A DNA stretch of 64,000 bases, from positions 4,216,001 through 4,280,000 of the forward strand of contig NZ_CP106798.1 in NCBI RefSeq assembly GCF_025642155.1, read 5' to 3'. A program made the position numbers and the translations under genes. The DNA comes from Streptomyces sp. HUAS 15-9. Lineage in GTDB: Bacteria; Actinomycetota; Actinomycetes; Streptomycetales; Streptomycetaceae. Below, one piece after another: positions 17,830 through 26,018 of this stretch (positions are counted from its first letter, which is position 1; every line of letters starts with the position of its first letter). Under the pieces are notes generated by a model that was not told where the DNA came from, did not search any database, and saw only the letters and a list, made by a program, of their open reading frames with translations.

Positions 17830-18501
17830 ATGACCGAGCCACCGAGCGGCGGTTCCCCCGAGGGCCGGGAGTACGACGACCGCAGGGTCCACTCCGCCCC
17901 GCACGCCCCGCGCGCCCACCGCGAGCCCGAGCCGCCCTTCGAAGGGCCGCTGCACGCCCTGTCCCAAGCCGCCTGGCAGCTCGTCCTGCTCACCGGCGTC
18001 GCCTCCCTGATCCTGGGCGTCCTGGTGCTGATCTGGCCGGGGCCCTCCCTGCTCGCGGCCGGCATCCTCTTCGGGATCTACCTCCTCGTCAGCGGCGTGT
18101 TCCAGCTGGTCTCCGCCTTCGGCACGCACAAGACGACCTCGCTGCGGGTCCTGGCGTTCATCAGCGGCGCGCTGTCGATCCTGCTGGGCCTGTTCTGCTT
18201 CCGCGGCCCCATGCAGTCGATCCTGCTGCTCGCCCTGTGGATCGGCATCGGCTGGCTGATCCGCGGCATCACCCAGACGCTGGCCGCCGCCTCCGACAGC
18301 GGAATCCCCGCGCGGGGCTGGCAGATCTTCCTCGGGATCGTGACCTTCGTCGCCGGAATCGTGTTGATCGTCTCGCCGTTCCAGTCCATCGCCGTGCTCA
18401 CCCTGATCGGCGGCATCTGGCTGATCGCGGTCGGCATCGTCGAGATCATCACGTCGATCCGGATCCGCGGCCACGCCGAGCGGGTTCCGCTCGCGCTGTG
18501 A
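17830..18501 (+). CDS. HdeD-family membrane protein
   Basis: 223 residues. A hydrophilic Pro/Glu-rich N-terminus of about 45 residues is followed by six membrane helices arranged as two three-helix repeats (LVLLTGVASLILGVLVLIW, GIYLLVSGVFQLVSAF, SGALSILLGLF, IGIGWLIRGITQ, IVTFVAGIVLIVSP, IGGIWLIAVGIVEII). HdeD/DUF308 proteins are linked to acid or envelope stress in enterobacteria; the role in Streptomyces is unknown. ATG at 17830 is preferred over an upstream GTG at 17794. Confidence 0.85.
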   Translation: MTEPPSGGSPEGREYDDRRVHSAPHAPRAHREPEPPFEGPLHALSQAAWQLVLLTGVASLILGVLVLIWPGPSLLAAGILFGIYLLVSGVFQLVSAFGTHKTTSLRVLAFISGALSILLGLFCFRGPMQSILLLALWIGIGWLIRGITQTLAAASDSGIPARGWQIFLGIVTFVAGIVLIVSPFQSIAVLTLIGGIWLIAVGIVEIITSIRIRGHAERVPLAL

Positions 18502-18580
18502 CCCGGCTCGGTACGCCGTGCGGGCGGAACTCGGCGCCGCCACGATGAACGCCGTACGTCCTGCGGGGAGATGACCTTCC

Positions 18581-18896
18581 ATGAGCACCACGCGAAGCCT
18601 CCCGCGCGGCCCTGCCTGGCCGCGGGCGCTCGTGCTGCTGCTCGTCCTGCTGGTGCCGGGCGCCCGCGCCGAGATGCACGCGGCGCCGGTCGTGGCCGTC
18701 GACCTCGCCGACCACGACGTCCTGGACACGGCCCTGCGGCCACCGTCCCGCACCGCCCCGCGTCCCGTCGAACCGGCGCGCGCGCGCGCCGGCGCCCGAC
18801 CCGGCGCCCGGCGTCCCGGAGGGCGGCTCGCCGCTCGCCACGCCGTGGCCGCCGTCGACCCTGCCCGCCCTGTGCTCCGTGGTCCTGCGCTGCTGA
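18581..18896 (+). pseudogene. Small secreted/membrane protein with possible frameshift
   Basis: The ATG at 18581 follows GGGGAG and gives a basic start and one hydrophobic helix (ALVLLLVLLVPGARA), then AVDLADHDVLDTAL. Beyond about base 18775 codon use becomes unnatural in this frame, while the +1 frame reads PDPAPGVPEGGSPLATPW to a stop at 18896. An alternating GCGCGCGC run at 18778-18790 is a likely slip point. Either a recent indel or a read error. Confidence 0.4.
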
Positions 18897-18947
18897 CAGA
18901 CCCCTGCCCCCAGCAAGGTCAGTCAGTACGACGCAAGGAGCACAGCC

Positions 18948-19070
18948 ATGCCCTCAGATCCGTATGCGGTCCTGCGTGCCCTGCTGCGCGCGGAAGCCGT
19001 GCGCAGCACGCCCAAACCAGAGGCGAAGAAGACGCAGGCGCAGCAGCCCCGGAAGGACGGGGACCGCTGA
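18948..19070 (+). CDS. Small basic protein (40 aa)
   Basis: MPSDPYAVLRALLRAEAVRS begins at the ATG at 18948, preceded by a textbook AAGGAG (18934-18939). The first half is an amphipathic helix and the second half is Lys/Gln/Pro-rich (KPEAKKTQAQQPRKD). No family recognised. A good ribosome site and high third-position GC support it as a real small gene. Confidence 0.65.
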   Translation: MPSDPYAVLRALLRAEAVRSTPKPEAKKTQAQQPRKDGDR

Positions 19071-19089
19071 CCGGGCGGCGGAGGCGGGC

Positions 19090-20028
19090 CTACCGCCTCC
19101 GCCGGGCCGTACCGAAGAGCGAGCGGGTGACCTCACGGCCGAGCCGGGTCCCGATCGACCGCGCCAGGGACTGGAACATCCCGCTCCCGATGACCTGTTC
19201 GACGACCGACGGCTTCTCCTCGCCCCCGGCCCTCTTCCCGGTCCTTGTCGCCGCCGTCATCTCGTCGGGTCCCCCGGCGCCACGCCCGGCCCCTGTCATC
19301 TCGTCCGGCCCCTTGGCCCCGCGCCCGGTCTCCGTCAGCTTCTCGTACGCCGACTCGCGGTCCACAGCCTGTGCATAACGGTCATGGGGCGGGGACTGCC
19401 GTACCGCCGCGTCCAGGACGTCCGCGCCGACGGGGCCCATCAGGGACCCCGGTGCGCGCAGCCGGGTCGCGGCGACGGGGGTGGGGGCGCCCTTCTCGCT
19501 CAGGACCGTCACGGACGCCTCGCCGGTGCCGAGGCCGGTGAGCAGTTCCTGGCAGCGGGCCGAAGCCGGTGATCGTGGCCCGCAGCGGGGCGCCCCGGCC
19601 GATGCCGCCCAGGGCGAAGAACTCGGCGGGGAGACCGGCCGGAGCCCACTGCTGGTGGACGTCCGCCGCGCGGCCCCGCACCCGCTCGTTCGGCTGCCCC
19701 GGTGCCGAGATCCCGGACAGGTCGCCCTTCATGTCCGCCAGGAAGACCGGCACGCCCTGCGCCGAGCTGCTCGGCGATCAGCTGAAGCGTCTTGGTCCTG
19801 CCGGTGCCGGTGGCGCCCGCGACCAGACCGTGCCGGTTCAGCATGGCGAGGGGGATGCGGATCTGTGCGTCGGGCAGGCACAGGCCGTCCCAGACGAGGG
19901 CGCCCAGATCCAGCGCCGCCGGTGAAGGCATGGCCGGACGCGATCTTCAGGGCCTCCTGCGGGAGGGCGGGAGCGCTGCCCGGTGCCTGGGGAGCGGTGG
20001 TGGGGGGCACGGTCTCGCTGTCACTCAT
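19090..20028 (-). pseudogene. HerA-like (DUF853) helicase, decayed
   Basis: Pieces in three frames line up with one HerA-type ATPase. MSDSETVPPTTAP to LKIASGHAF (20028 down to about 19930) is followed by LPDAQIRIPLAMLNRHGLVA with Walker A GATGTGRTKT, then VFLADMKGDLSGIS and PAEFFALGGIGRGAP, then TGLGTGEASVTVLSEKGAPT to the end at 19090. The Walker lysine is replaced by Arg, at least two frameshifts are needed, and the middle third (Walker B and arginine finger, some 250 residues) is deleted between about 19545 and 19520. The family pumps or translocates DNA. This copy cannot work. Confidence 0.8.
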
Positions 20029-20133
20029 CTCGGACCCCTGTTCCCGGTTTGCCCTGCTTCGTTGCGTCTTTTTCAACGTCGCACTCGCTCGCCATGGCTG
20101 CGCCCGGAAGGTCTTGACCGGTAGGCTTTCCGT

Positions 20134-20430
20134 GTGATCTTCAAGCGCATCGGAAACGGCCGGCCGTACCCCGACCACGGCCGGGAGAGCACCCGGCAGT
20201 GGGCGGACGTCGCGCCGCGCCCGGTCCGCCTCGATCAGCTCGTGACGACCAAGGGGCAGCTCGACCTGGAAACCCTGCTCGCCGAGGACTCGACGTTCTA
20301 CGGCGACCTCTTCGCGCACGTCGTGAAATGGCAGGGCGATCTGTATCTGGAGGACGGCCTCCACCGCGCGGTCCGCGCGGCCCTGCAGCAGCGCCAGGTG
20401 CTGCACGCGCGCGTGCTCGAGCTGGACTGA
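20134..20430 (+). CDS. Conserved small actinobacterial protein, ParB-nuclease-like
   Basis: 98 residues, starting MIFKRIGNGRPYPDHGREST. The VVKWQGDLYLEDGLHRAVRA segment resembles the ParB/Srx nuclease motif (D-G-x-H-R), and the whole is compact alpha/beta. Databases sometimes label such proteins as VapB-like antitoxins; no toxin is adjacent, so I regard that label as weak. The start has no clear ribosome site. It stands as a single gene between the helicase pseudogene and the LytR_C gene. Confidence 0.75.
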   Translation: MIFKRIGNGRPYPDHGRESTRQWADVAPRPVRLDQLVTTKGQLDLETLLAEDSTFYGDLFAHVVKWQGDLYLEDGLHRAVRAALQQRQVLHARVLELD

Positions 20431-20565
20431 CGCCCCTCGGGCAGGTCCCCCGAGGACACCCGTACGGACACGCCCCGGTAACAGGTTGACCCTTTCGGGT
20501 TCTCCGGTACGGCGTCGATTGATCATCTAGTAGGAATCGTCGCCGGTCCGCACTACGCTGCGCCC

Positions 20566-21207
20566 ATGAGCATGCTGACTCCCCCCGGCATGGGTGGCCA
20601 GTACCGGATCACGGGGGACAAGTACCCGCGGATGCGCCCTCCCCGGCGGCGCGGCAGGCTTGTGTTCGGACTGGTGGCCTCCGTGACCGCGCTCGGCCTG
20701 GTCGGCTGGGGAACCCTGCAGCTCATCGACGTCTTCACGGGCGGCGGCAAGAAGGCCGCGGCGGCCGGTTCCAAGGCGGACTGCGCGACCAAGGCGAGCC
20801 CCTCGGCCACGCCCGCGGTCGCCCTGCCGGAGCCGGGCGGGATCACCGTCAACGTCTACAACGCGACGCCCCGCTCCGGGCTCGCCAAGGCGACCGCCGA
20901 CGAACTCAAGAAGCGCGGCTTCCGCATCGGCGAGGTGGGCAACGCCTCGGCGGCTCTCGACGGAAAGATCAAGGGCACCGGGCTACTGATCGGCCCCGCG
21001 TCCGCCCTGAACACCTCACTGCCCGTGCTCGCCACCCAGCTCGCCTCGGCGGAGCGACGCACCGACGCCGGCCGCAAGGGCACGGACCTCGACCTGGTCA
21101 TCGGCACGGACTTCAAGACCCTCACGAAGCAGACGGACGCCGACAAGGCCCTGGCCAAGCTGACCACGCCCCGCACGACGTCCGCGGCATCGAAGAAGAA
21201 CTGCTAG
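20566..21207 (+). CDS. LytR C-terminal-domain membrane protein
   Basis: 213 residues. A basic cytoplasmic start is followed by one membrane helix (LVFGLVASVTALGLVGWGTLQL, about residues 32-53), a linker, and a LytR_C domain (ITVNVYNATPRSGLAKATAD, RGFRIGEVGNA, DLDLVIGTDFK) facing outside. LytR_C domains accompany wall-polymer ligases; alone, they are of unknown function. Convergent with upp. Its last 130 bases appear copied downstream in degenerate tandem form (see 21280). Confidence 0.85.
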   Translation: MSMLTPPGMGGQYRITGDKYPRMRPPRRRGRLVFGLVASVTALGLVGWGTLQLIDVFTGGGKKAAAAGSKADCATKASPSATPAVALPEPGGITVNVYNATPRSGLAKATADELKKRGFRIGEVGNASAALDGKIKGTGLLIGPASALNTSLPVLATQLASAERRTDAGRKGTDLDLVIGTDFKTLTKQTDADKALAKLTTPRTTSAASKKNC

Positions 21208-21279
21208 ACGCCCCCGGAAGGCCACCGGCCGACAGCCCCGCAAGGCCACCGGCCGGAACGCCGCCGAGCGGGCCGCGCA

Positions 21280-21595
21280 GTCTGCTCGGCCGCCCCCGGA
21301 GCTCGGCCTCGTCATCGGCGCGGACTTCAGGGCCCCGCGTAGACAGGCAGATGCCGGACCGCCAGGAGACCCACCGGAAGTTCGCCGGAAGCGCCGCCGA
21401 GCAAGTCGTACGGCCTGCTCGGCCGCCCCCGGAGCTCGGCCTCGTCATCGGCGCGGACTTCAGGGCCCCGCGTAGACAGGCAGATGCCGGACCGCCAGGA
21501 GACCCACCGGAAGTTCGCCGCCCAGCGGGTCGTACGGCCAATTCGGCCGCCCCGTACAAGCGGTCGGGCTACTCGGCCGCCCCGTACAGCCGGTC
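21280..21595. repeat. Degenerate tandem copies of flanking gene 3' ends
   Basis: A 133-bp unit occurs twice (CTCGGCCTCGTCATCGGCGC at 21302 and 21435). It resembles the 3' end of the LytR_C gene (CTCGACCTGGTCATCGGCAC at 21088), and reads VIGADF where the gene has VIGTDF. A further 30-bp unit, TCGGCCGCCCCGTACAAGCG at 21541, duplicates the 3' end of upp, whose own last codons are at 21571-21595. No open gene is supported here. Confidence 0.7.
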
Positions 21596-22204
21596 CCCCG
21601 CGTCTCCCAGGCCGGGGACGATGTAGCCCTGCTCGTTGAGGTGGTCGTCGACGGCCGCCGTCACGACCGTCACCGGCGTGCCCGCCAGCTCGCGTTCCAT
21701 GAGCTCGACGCCCTCGGGCGCGGCGAGCAGCACGACCGCGGTCACGTCGTCGGCGCCGCGCTTGATCAGCTCCTGGATCGCCGCGACCAGCGTGCCGCCG
21801 GTGGCCAGCATGGGGTCAAGGACGTACACCTGGCGGCCGGAGAGGTCCTCGGGCATGCGCGAGGCGTACGTGGAGGCCTGCAGCGTCTCCTCGTTGCGGA
21901 TCATGCCCAGGAAACCCACCTCGGCGGTCGGCAGCAGCCGGACCATGCCGTCCAGCATGCCGAGCCCGGCGCGCAGGATCGGCACCACCAGCGGACGCGG
22001 GTGGGAGAGCTTGACGCCACTGGTGGGGGAGACCGGGGTCCGGATGTCGACGGCCTCGGTGCGTACGTCCCGCGTGGCCTCGTAGGCGAGCAGGGTGACC
22101 AGTTCGTCGGCGAGTCGCCGGAAGGTCGCGGAGTCGGTGCGCTGGTCGCGCAGGGTGGTGAGCTTGTGGGCGACCAGGGGGTGGTCGACGACGTGGAGAC
22201 GCAT
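21569..22204 (-). CDS. upp: Uracil phosphoribosyltransferase
   Basis: 211 residues starting [20 protein letters not shown] at 22204 (another ATG at 22210). It makes UMP from uracil and PRPP in pyrimidine salvage. Visible signatures are [16 protein letters not shown], the PRPP loop [12 protein letters not shown] and the uracil-binding C-terminus [13 protein letters not shown]. Length matches the family. There is no clear Shine-Dalgarno, so it may be leaderless. Convergent with the LytR_C gene. Confidence 0.95.
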   Translation of the reverse strand: MRLHVVDHPLVAHKLTTLRDQRTDSATFRRLADELVTLLAYEATRDVRTEAVDIRTPVSPTSGVKLSHPRPLVVPILRAGLGMLDGMVRLLPTAEVGFLGMIRNEETLQASTYASRMPEDLSGRQVYVLDPMLATGGTLVAAIQELIKRGADDVTAVVLLAAPEGVELMERELAGTPVTVVTAAVDDHLNEQGYIVPGLGDAGDRLYGAAE

Positions 22205-22299
22205 GCCCATAACAGTAACCGCGCCGCGCCACACCTGGCTCTGGCATCAAACCGCCCGACCGGGGGAAAGTGGGAGGGACCGACTGGGGTGGTGAGCCG

Positions 22300-22521
22300 A
22301 TGCCTGACCTGCCTGACCGCGACTCCGAGGCCTCCGAAGCCTCCGGCGAGACCGGGGCGGGTGTGTCGCCGCCGGAGACGGACGCCGAACGCCGACGGCG
22401 CCGGGCGCGGTTCCTGCACGAACTCGCCGAAGCCCGCGAGCTCCGCGACCGCGTCCAGCCGCGCCGCGCCAAGGCCGCCCGGCTCCGGCACGCGATGCGC
22501 ATGCGGACGTTCCGCTGGTAG
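22300..22521 (+). CDS. Small charged protein (73 aa)
   Basis: MPDLPDRDSEASEASGETGA begins at the ATG at 22300 after GGTGAGCC. The first half is acidic and disordered, the second is strongly basic and helical (ERRRRRARFLHELAEARELR, KAARLRHAMRMRTFRW). Family not recognised. It is divergent from upp with 90 bases between starts. Confidence 0.65.
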   Translation: MPDLPDRDSEASEASGETGAGVSPPETDAERRRRRARFLHELAEARELRDRVQPRRAKAARLRHAMRMRTFRW

Positions 22522-22834
22522 GAATCCGGTAGGGAAGATCGGGAGTTGGTGAGGCTTTCCCGGTAAGGCCGTGCGTGAGCGACACCCAAAGCCGCGTACG
22601 ATCCGCAGGTGGCGGCAACAAGTGCGCCGGTGATACCTGCACGGACGCACGGGTTGGTCCTTTTGCCCCGTGCGATCAAAACTGCCGGACACAGGGAGCC
22701 GAAGACGTCCCCTGAACGACTTGTTTCTGCCACGATTCCGAGTGGGTGGGGCTCGGAGCACAGCTCTCTCCGCCCAAGAACCTCCGCCGGGGGGACCCCC
22801 AACCGGCACGCCTATGACCAGTGGGAGAGTCACG
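22522..22834. other. Non-coding stretch before the deaminase pair
   Basis: About 310 bases without a credible gene. It is less GC-rich around 22650-22740 (GATCAAAACTGCC, GACTTGTTTCTGCCACGATT), where a promoter for the next operon is likely, but no motif is decisive. Confidence 0.4.
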
Positions 22835-23365
22835 GTGTACTTCGCCGCACTGCTCGCGCGCACCGAAGACGGGTGGGAAGCGAGCGACACAGAGCTCGAC
22901 GATGTGGAAACCCTGTCGGATCTGGCCGACCTGGCCCGGGAGGCCAATCCCGATGAGGACACGGTGCTCGTCCTGATCGAGCAGGAGGACGCCTGGTTCG
23001 GTGTCGTCCGCGTGGACGGCGAGGACGACCCTCGCATCTACGTCTCGGACGCCGCCGCCGCTGCCCGCAGCGCGTACGGCGAGCTGCTGCTCACGGACGA
23101 ACTGCTGGGCCGCGAGCCCGGCTCCGACGGCCCGGATCTGGACTCCCTGGACCTCGACGGCACCGAGGACGGTGAGTCCGAGGACGAGGACGACGAGGAC
23201 GGCGCATCCGCCGACGCGGTGCCGCACAGCCCGGTGGGCGACAGCGAGATCCTCGACGACCTGGGCGTGAGCGAGAAGGAGCTGCGCGCCCTGGACGCGG
23301 AGGACGCGCTGGGAGCGATCGCCGAGGCCCTGGGCGCCTCGGAGGTGCTGGAGACCGTCCGCTGA
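22835..23365 (+). CDS. tRNA adenosine deaminase-associated protein
   Basis: 176 residues from GTG at 22835 (ribosome site GGGAG 8 bases before); an ATG at 22814 is an alternative. It begins VYFAALLARTEDGWEASDTE, then VLVLIEQEDAWFGVVRVDGE and a very acidic stretch (GTEDGESEDEDDEDG), and ends with a helical region. Proteins of this kind regularly precede tadA in actinobacteria, and the name comes from this context rather than from a demonstrated activity. The stop is 56 bases before the tadA ATG, or overlaps it if tadA starts at CTG 23362. Confidence 0.8.
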   Translation: MYFAALLARTEDGWEASDTELDDVETLSDLADLAREANPDEDTVLVLIEQEDAWFGVVRVDGEDDPRIYVSDAAAAARSAYGELLLTDELLGREPGSDGPDLDSLDLDGTEDGESEDEDDEDGASADAVPHSPVGDSEILDDLGVSEKELRALDAEDALGAIAEALGASEVLETVR

Positions 23366-23421
23366 CCGCCCCGGAGCCGGACGGGGCGGTCGACCCGGTA
23401 CGTGACCGCTGGCGGGCCGCG

Positions 23422-23853
23422 ATGCGGCTCGCCCTGGACGAGGCCGAGCAGGCCGTCCGGGGCGGGGACGTCCCCGTCGGCGCCGTCGTGCTGTCCCCGG
23501 ACGGTACGACGGTGCTCGCGACCGGCCACAACGAGCGCGAGGCCACCGGTGACCCCACGGCCCACGCGGAGATCCTCGCGATCCGGCGGGCCGCCGCACG
23601 GCTGGGAGAGTGGCGGCTGACCGGGTGCACCCTCGTGGTCACCCTGGAGCCCTGCACGATGTGCGCGGGAGCGCTGGTCCAGTCCCGGGTGGACCGCGTC
23701 GTCTACGGCGCCCGCGACGAGAAGGCGGGCGCCGCCGGCTCCCTGTGGGACGTCGTACGGGACCGCCGACTCAACCACCGTCCCGAGGTGATCGAAGGCG
23801 TGCTGGCGGCGGACTCGGCCCGGCTGCTCACGGAGTTCTTCCGGGATCGGTGA
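23422..23853 (+). CDS. tadA: tRNA-specific adenosine-34 deaminase
   Basis: 143 residues with the zinc deaminase signature: TAHAEI (His48, catalytic Glu50) and EPCTMCAGAL (Cys78, Cys81). It converts A34 to inosine in tRNA-Arg(ACG), and such a tRNA-Arg is present in this window at 44348. Other markers are GDVPVGAVVLSPDG and GEWRLTGCTLVVT. ATG 23422 has no good ribosome site; the frame is open back to a CTG at 23362 overlapping the upstream stop, so coupling with a longer N-terminus is possible. Confidence 0.93.
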   Translation: MRLALDEAEQAVRGGDVPVGAVVLSPDGTTVLATGHNEREATGDPTAHAEILAIRRAAARLGEWRLTGCTLVVTLEPCTMCAGALVQSRVDRVVYGARDEKAGAAGSLWDVVRDRRLNHRPEVIEGVLAADSARLLTEFFRDR

Positions 23854-23920
23854 CGCCCGGTCCCGGGGAGCCGGGAAACGGATTTCGGACCATGGCCCCC
23901 CGTGCTGTAAGGTCTCCCTC

Positions 23921-24005
23921 GGTAGCGTGTCCGAGCGGCCGAAGGAGCTCGCCTCGAAAGCGAGTGTGGCGCAAGTCACCGAGGGTTCAAATCCCTCCGC
24001 TACCG
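23921..24005 (+). tRNA. tRNA-Ser(CGA)
   Basis: An 85-base class II tRNA. The acceptor GGTAGCG pairs with CGCTACC, the anticodon loop CTCGAAA sits on a CTCGC/GCGAG stem, there is a long variable arm, and the T-arm is GAGGGTTCAAATCCCTC. Anticodon CGA reads UCG. CCA is not encoded. Confidence 0.96.
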
Positions 24006-24010
24006 CTGAA

Positions 24011-24040
24011 GATGGGCCTCGTCGGAAGACGGGGCCCATC
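24011..24040 (+). terminator. Terminator of tRNA-Ser(CGA)
   Basis: GATGGGCC and GGCCCATC, with inner GTC/GAC pairing and a GGAA loop, 5 bases after the tRNA. Confidence 0.6.
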
Positions 24041-24135
24041 GTGCATTCGGCAGAAAAACAAAGAACGTTACACTCACCGCCGGCAACAAGGGGCCCGAAA
24101 GGCCCCGGCGAGCAGCAGCGACAGGGGAGGCCGCG

Positions 24136-24315
24136 GTGGCGGTGAACGGCAAGAAGATCGCCGTGTACGTGCTCGTGGTCTTCGTGCTTTATGTGATCAT
24201 CACAGACCCGGCCAAGGCCGCGGACTACGTCCAGATAGGCTTCGAGGGCATTTCGGACGCCGCCAAGGCCATCGGCGACTTCTTCACATGGATCGTCGAC
24301 GGAGCGAAGAGCTAG
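24136..24315 (+). CDS. Small single-helix membrane protein (59 aa)
   Basis: The GTG at 24136 follows AGGGGAGG by 5 bases. VAVNGKKIAVYVLVVFVLYV gives one N-terminal membrane helix, then TDPAKAADYVQIGFEGISDA and a C-terminal amphipathic helix. No family known to me. Typical codon use and an ideal ribosome site make it a real gene. It lies 28 bases before the Dabb gene and is probably cotranscribed with it. Confidence 0.75.
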   Translation: MAVNGKKIAVYVLVVFVLYVIITDPAKAADYVQIGFEGISDAAKAIGDFFTWIVDGAKS

Positions 24316-24343
24316 AGAGCTGAAAGAGCTGAGGGAAGAGCCC

Positions 24344-24637
24344 ATGATCCGGCACCTGGTGCTGTTCAAGCTCAACGAGGGCGTCGAGCGCGACGACCCG
24401 AGGGTCGTGGCGGGCGTCGAGGCCTTCCGGGCACTCGGCGGGCAGATCGAGGAGCTGCGCTTCTGGGAGTGCGCCTGGAACATCAGCGACCGGCCCATCG
24501 CGTACGACTTCGCGATCAACTCGGCGGTCGAGGACCAGGACGCCCTCAAGCGCTATCTGGAGCACCCGGCCCACCAGGCGGGCGTCGCGCTGTGGCGGGA
24601 GTTCGCCACGTGGGTGATCGCCGACTACGAATTCTGA
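24344..24637 (+). CDS. Dabb-family (stress-responsive A/B barrel) protein
   Basis: 97 residues: MIRHLVLFKLNEGVERDDPR, LGGQIEELRFWECAWNIS, YDFAINSAVEDQDALKRYLE, HPAHQAGV. These are the hallmarks of the dimeric alpha/beta-barrel Dabb domain. Some Dabb proteins are enzymes of phenolic metabolism, many are uncharacterised stress proteins. The start at 24344 follows GAGGGAAGAGCC. Confidence 0.88.
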   Translation: MIRHLVLFKLNEGVERDDPRVVAGVEAFRALGGQIEELRFWECAWNISDRPIAYDFAINSAVEDQDALKRYLEHPAHQAGVALWREFATWVIADYEF

Positions 24638-24780
24638 GCCGTACACCCCACTGGCCCTCCACCGGAACGGCGGGGGGCCTTTTTGCGTCTTAGGTCCCAA
24701 CTTGCCCTCAACACGGCGTTATGCGGTGCTTGCACACAGTGCACATGTCTTGTGATGCTATGACCGCTTTTGACGGATGA

Positions 24781-25743
24781 TTGACCGATGAAGAGGTGGC
24801 GTTGACCGTGTCGGCCAGTACTGCGCCGCCCCAGGAAGAGGCGTCCGCCCCCGCATCCACGCCCACGCCCGCCTCCACGCCCGCCTCCACGTCCGCCTCG
24901 ACCGCCACGTCCGCGCCCACCTCCACGTCCGCCTCCGCCCTCACACCCGCCCCCGCGCTCGCACCCGCCCCCGAGAAGCGCCGCGGCGCCGACACCCGTG
25001 CCCTCACCCAGGTGCTCTTCGCACAGCTCAAGGACCTCCAGCCGGGCACGCCGGAGCACAACCGGGTGCGAGGGGCGCTCATCGAGGCCAATCTGCCGCT
25101 CGTGCGCTACGCGGCCGCCCGGTTCCGCTCCCGCAACGAGCCCATGGAGGACGTGGTCCAGGTCGGCACGATCGGCCTCATCAACGCCATCGACCGCTTC
25201 GACCCGGACCGGGGCGTGCAGTTCCCGACCTTCGCCATGCCGACGGTGGTGGGCGAGATCAAGCGGTACTTCCGGGACAACGTCCGCACCGTCCACGTAC
25301 CGCGCCGGCTGCACGAGCTGTGGGTCCAGGTCAACAGCGCGACGGAGGACCTGACGACCGCCTTCGGACGCTCCCCCACGACCGCCGAGATCGCCGAGCG
25401 GCTGCGCATCAGCGAGGAGGAGGTGCTGTCCTGCATCGAGGCCGGACGCTCGTACCACGCGACGTCCCTGGAGGCCGCCCAGGAGGGCGACGGGCTGCCG
25501 GGCCTGCTGGACCGCATCGGCTACGAGGACCCGGCCCTGGACGGCGTGGAGCACCGCGATCTGGTCCGCCACCTCCTGGTCCAACTCCCCGAACGCGAAC
25601 AGAGAATCCTTCTCCTGCGCTACTACAGCAATCTCACGCAGTCTCAGATCAGCGCGGAACTCGGCGTGTCGCAGATGCACGTCTCGCGGCTACTCGCGCG
25701 TAGCTTCCAGCGACTGCGCTCGGCGAACCGGATCGACGCGTAG
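24781..25743 (+). CDS. sigF: SigB/SigF-family RNA polymerase sigma factor
   Basis: Up to 320 residues depending on start (TTG 24781, GTG 24796, GTG 24808). A Ser/Thr/Pro/Ala tract of about 50 residues precedes region 2 ([60 protein letters not shown]), region 3 ([12 protein letters not shown]) and region 4 helix-turn-helix ([20 protein letters not shown]). Such group 3 sigma factors direct stress or sporulation genes. Position next to a second paralogue matches the sigF-sigN pair I recall from S. coelicolor; the symbol rests on that memory. No anti-sigma gene is adjacent. CACATGTC occurs just upstream, as before the next gene. Confidence 0.85.
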   Translation: MTDEEVALTVSASTAPPQEEASAPASTPTPASTPASTSASTATSAPTSTSASALTPAPALAPAPEKRRGADTRALTQVLFAQLKDLQPGTPEHNRVRGALIEANLPLVRYAAARFRSRNEPMEDVVQVGTIGLINAIDRFDPDRGVQFPTFAMPTVVGEIKRYFRDNVRTVHVPRRLHELWVQVNSATEDLTTAFGRSPTTAEIAERLRISEEEVLSCIEAGRSYHATSLEAAQEGDGLPGLLDRIGYEDPALDGVEHRDLVRHLLVQLPEREQRILLLRYYSNLTQSQISAELGVSQMHVSRLLARSFQRLRSANRIDA

Positions 25744-25867
25744 CCGACGTAACCGCAAAAACGATCGAGCCATCACCGGCGCGAGCGATTCGCTCACCAG
25801 GGCTGTTCCCGACAGTTGTGCGTCGAAAAACCGTCAGACCGCCTCTTTCCAGGGCCGATTCGTAACT

Positions 25868-25909
25868 CACATGTCGACATGTCACTACAGCGTGTTGCCG
25901 ACATGTGAC
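25868..25909 (+). promoter_or_regulatory. ACATGT palindrome and repeat upstream of sigN
   Basis: ACATGTCGACATGT (25869-25882) is a perfect palindrome; CGACATGTGAC at 25899 repeats half of it 24 bp on. CACATGTC also occurs before sigF at 24742. The array lies 110-150 bases before the sigN ATG and is a likely operator. Confidence 0.55.
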
Positions 25910-26018
25910 ATTCTGCGGGAAGCGCGTTTGCCGTGGCTCCGGCTCCGGTATTCAGGTGAAGGCTGCGTTCCTCGAAAGGATCGCCGCCGCGACCGTCCCG
26001 CGACCCAAAGGGGGTGGC

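Noticed and set aside
15137..17833. 898-residue plus-strand frame over the amidase
   Set aside because: Low-complexity Gly/Val/Arg shadow; the minus strand has a well-conserved penicillin acylase.
20134..20430. VapB antitoxin with a partner toxin
   Set aside because: No PIN or other toxin gene is adjacent; the motif resembles ParB-type D-G-x-H-R instead.
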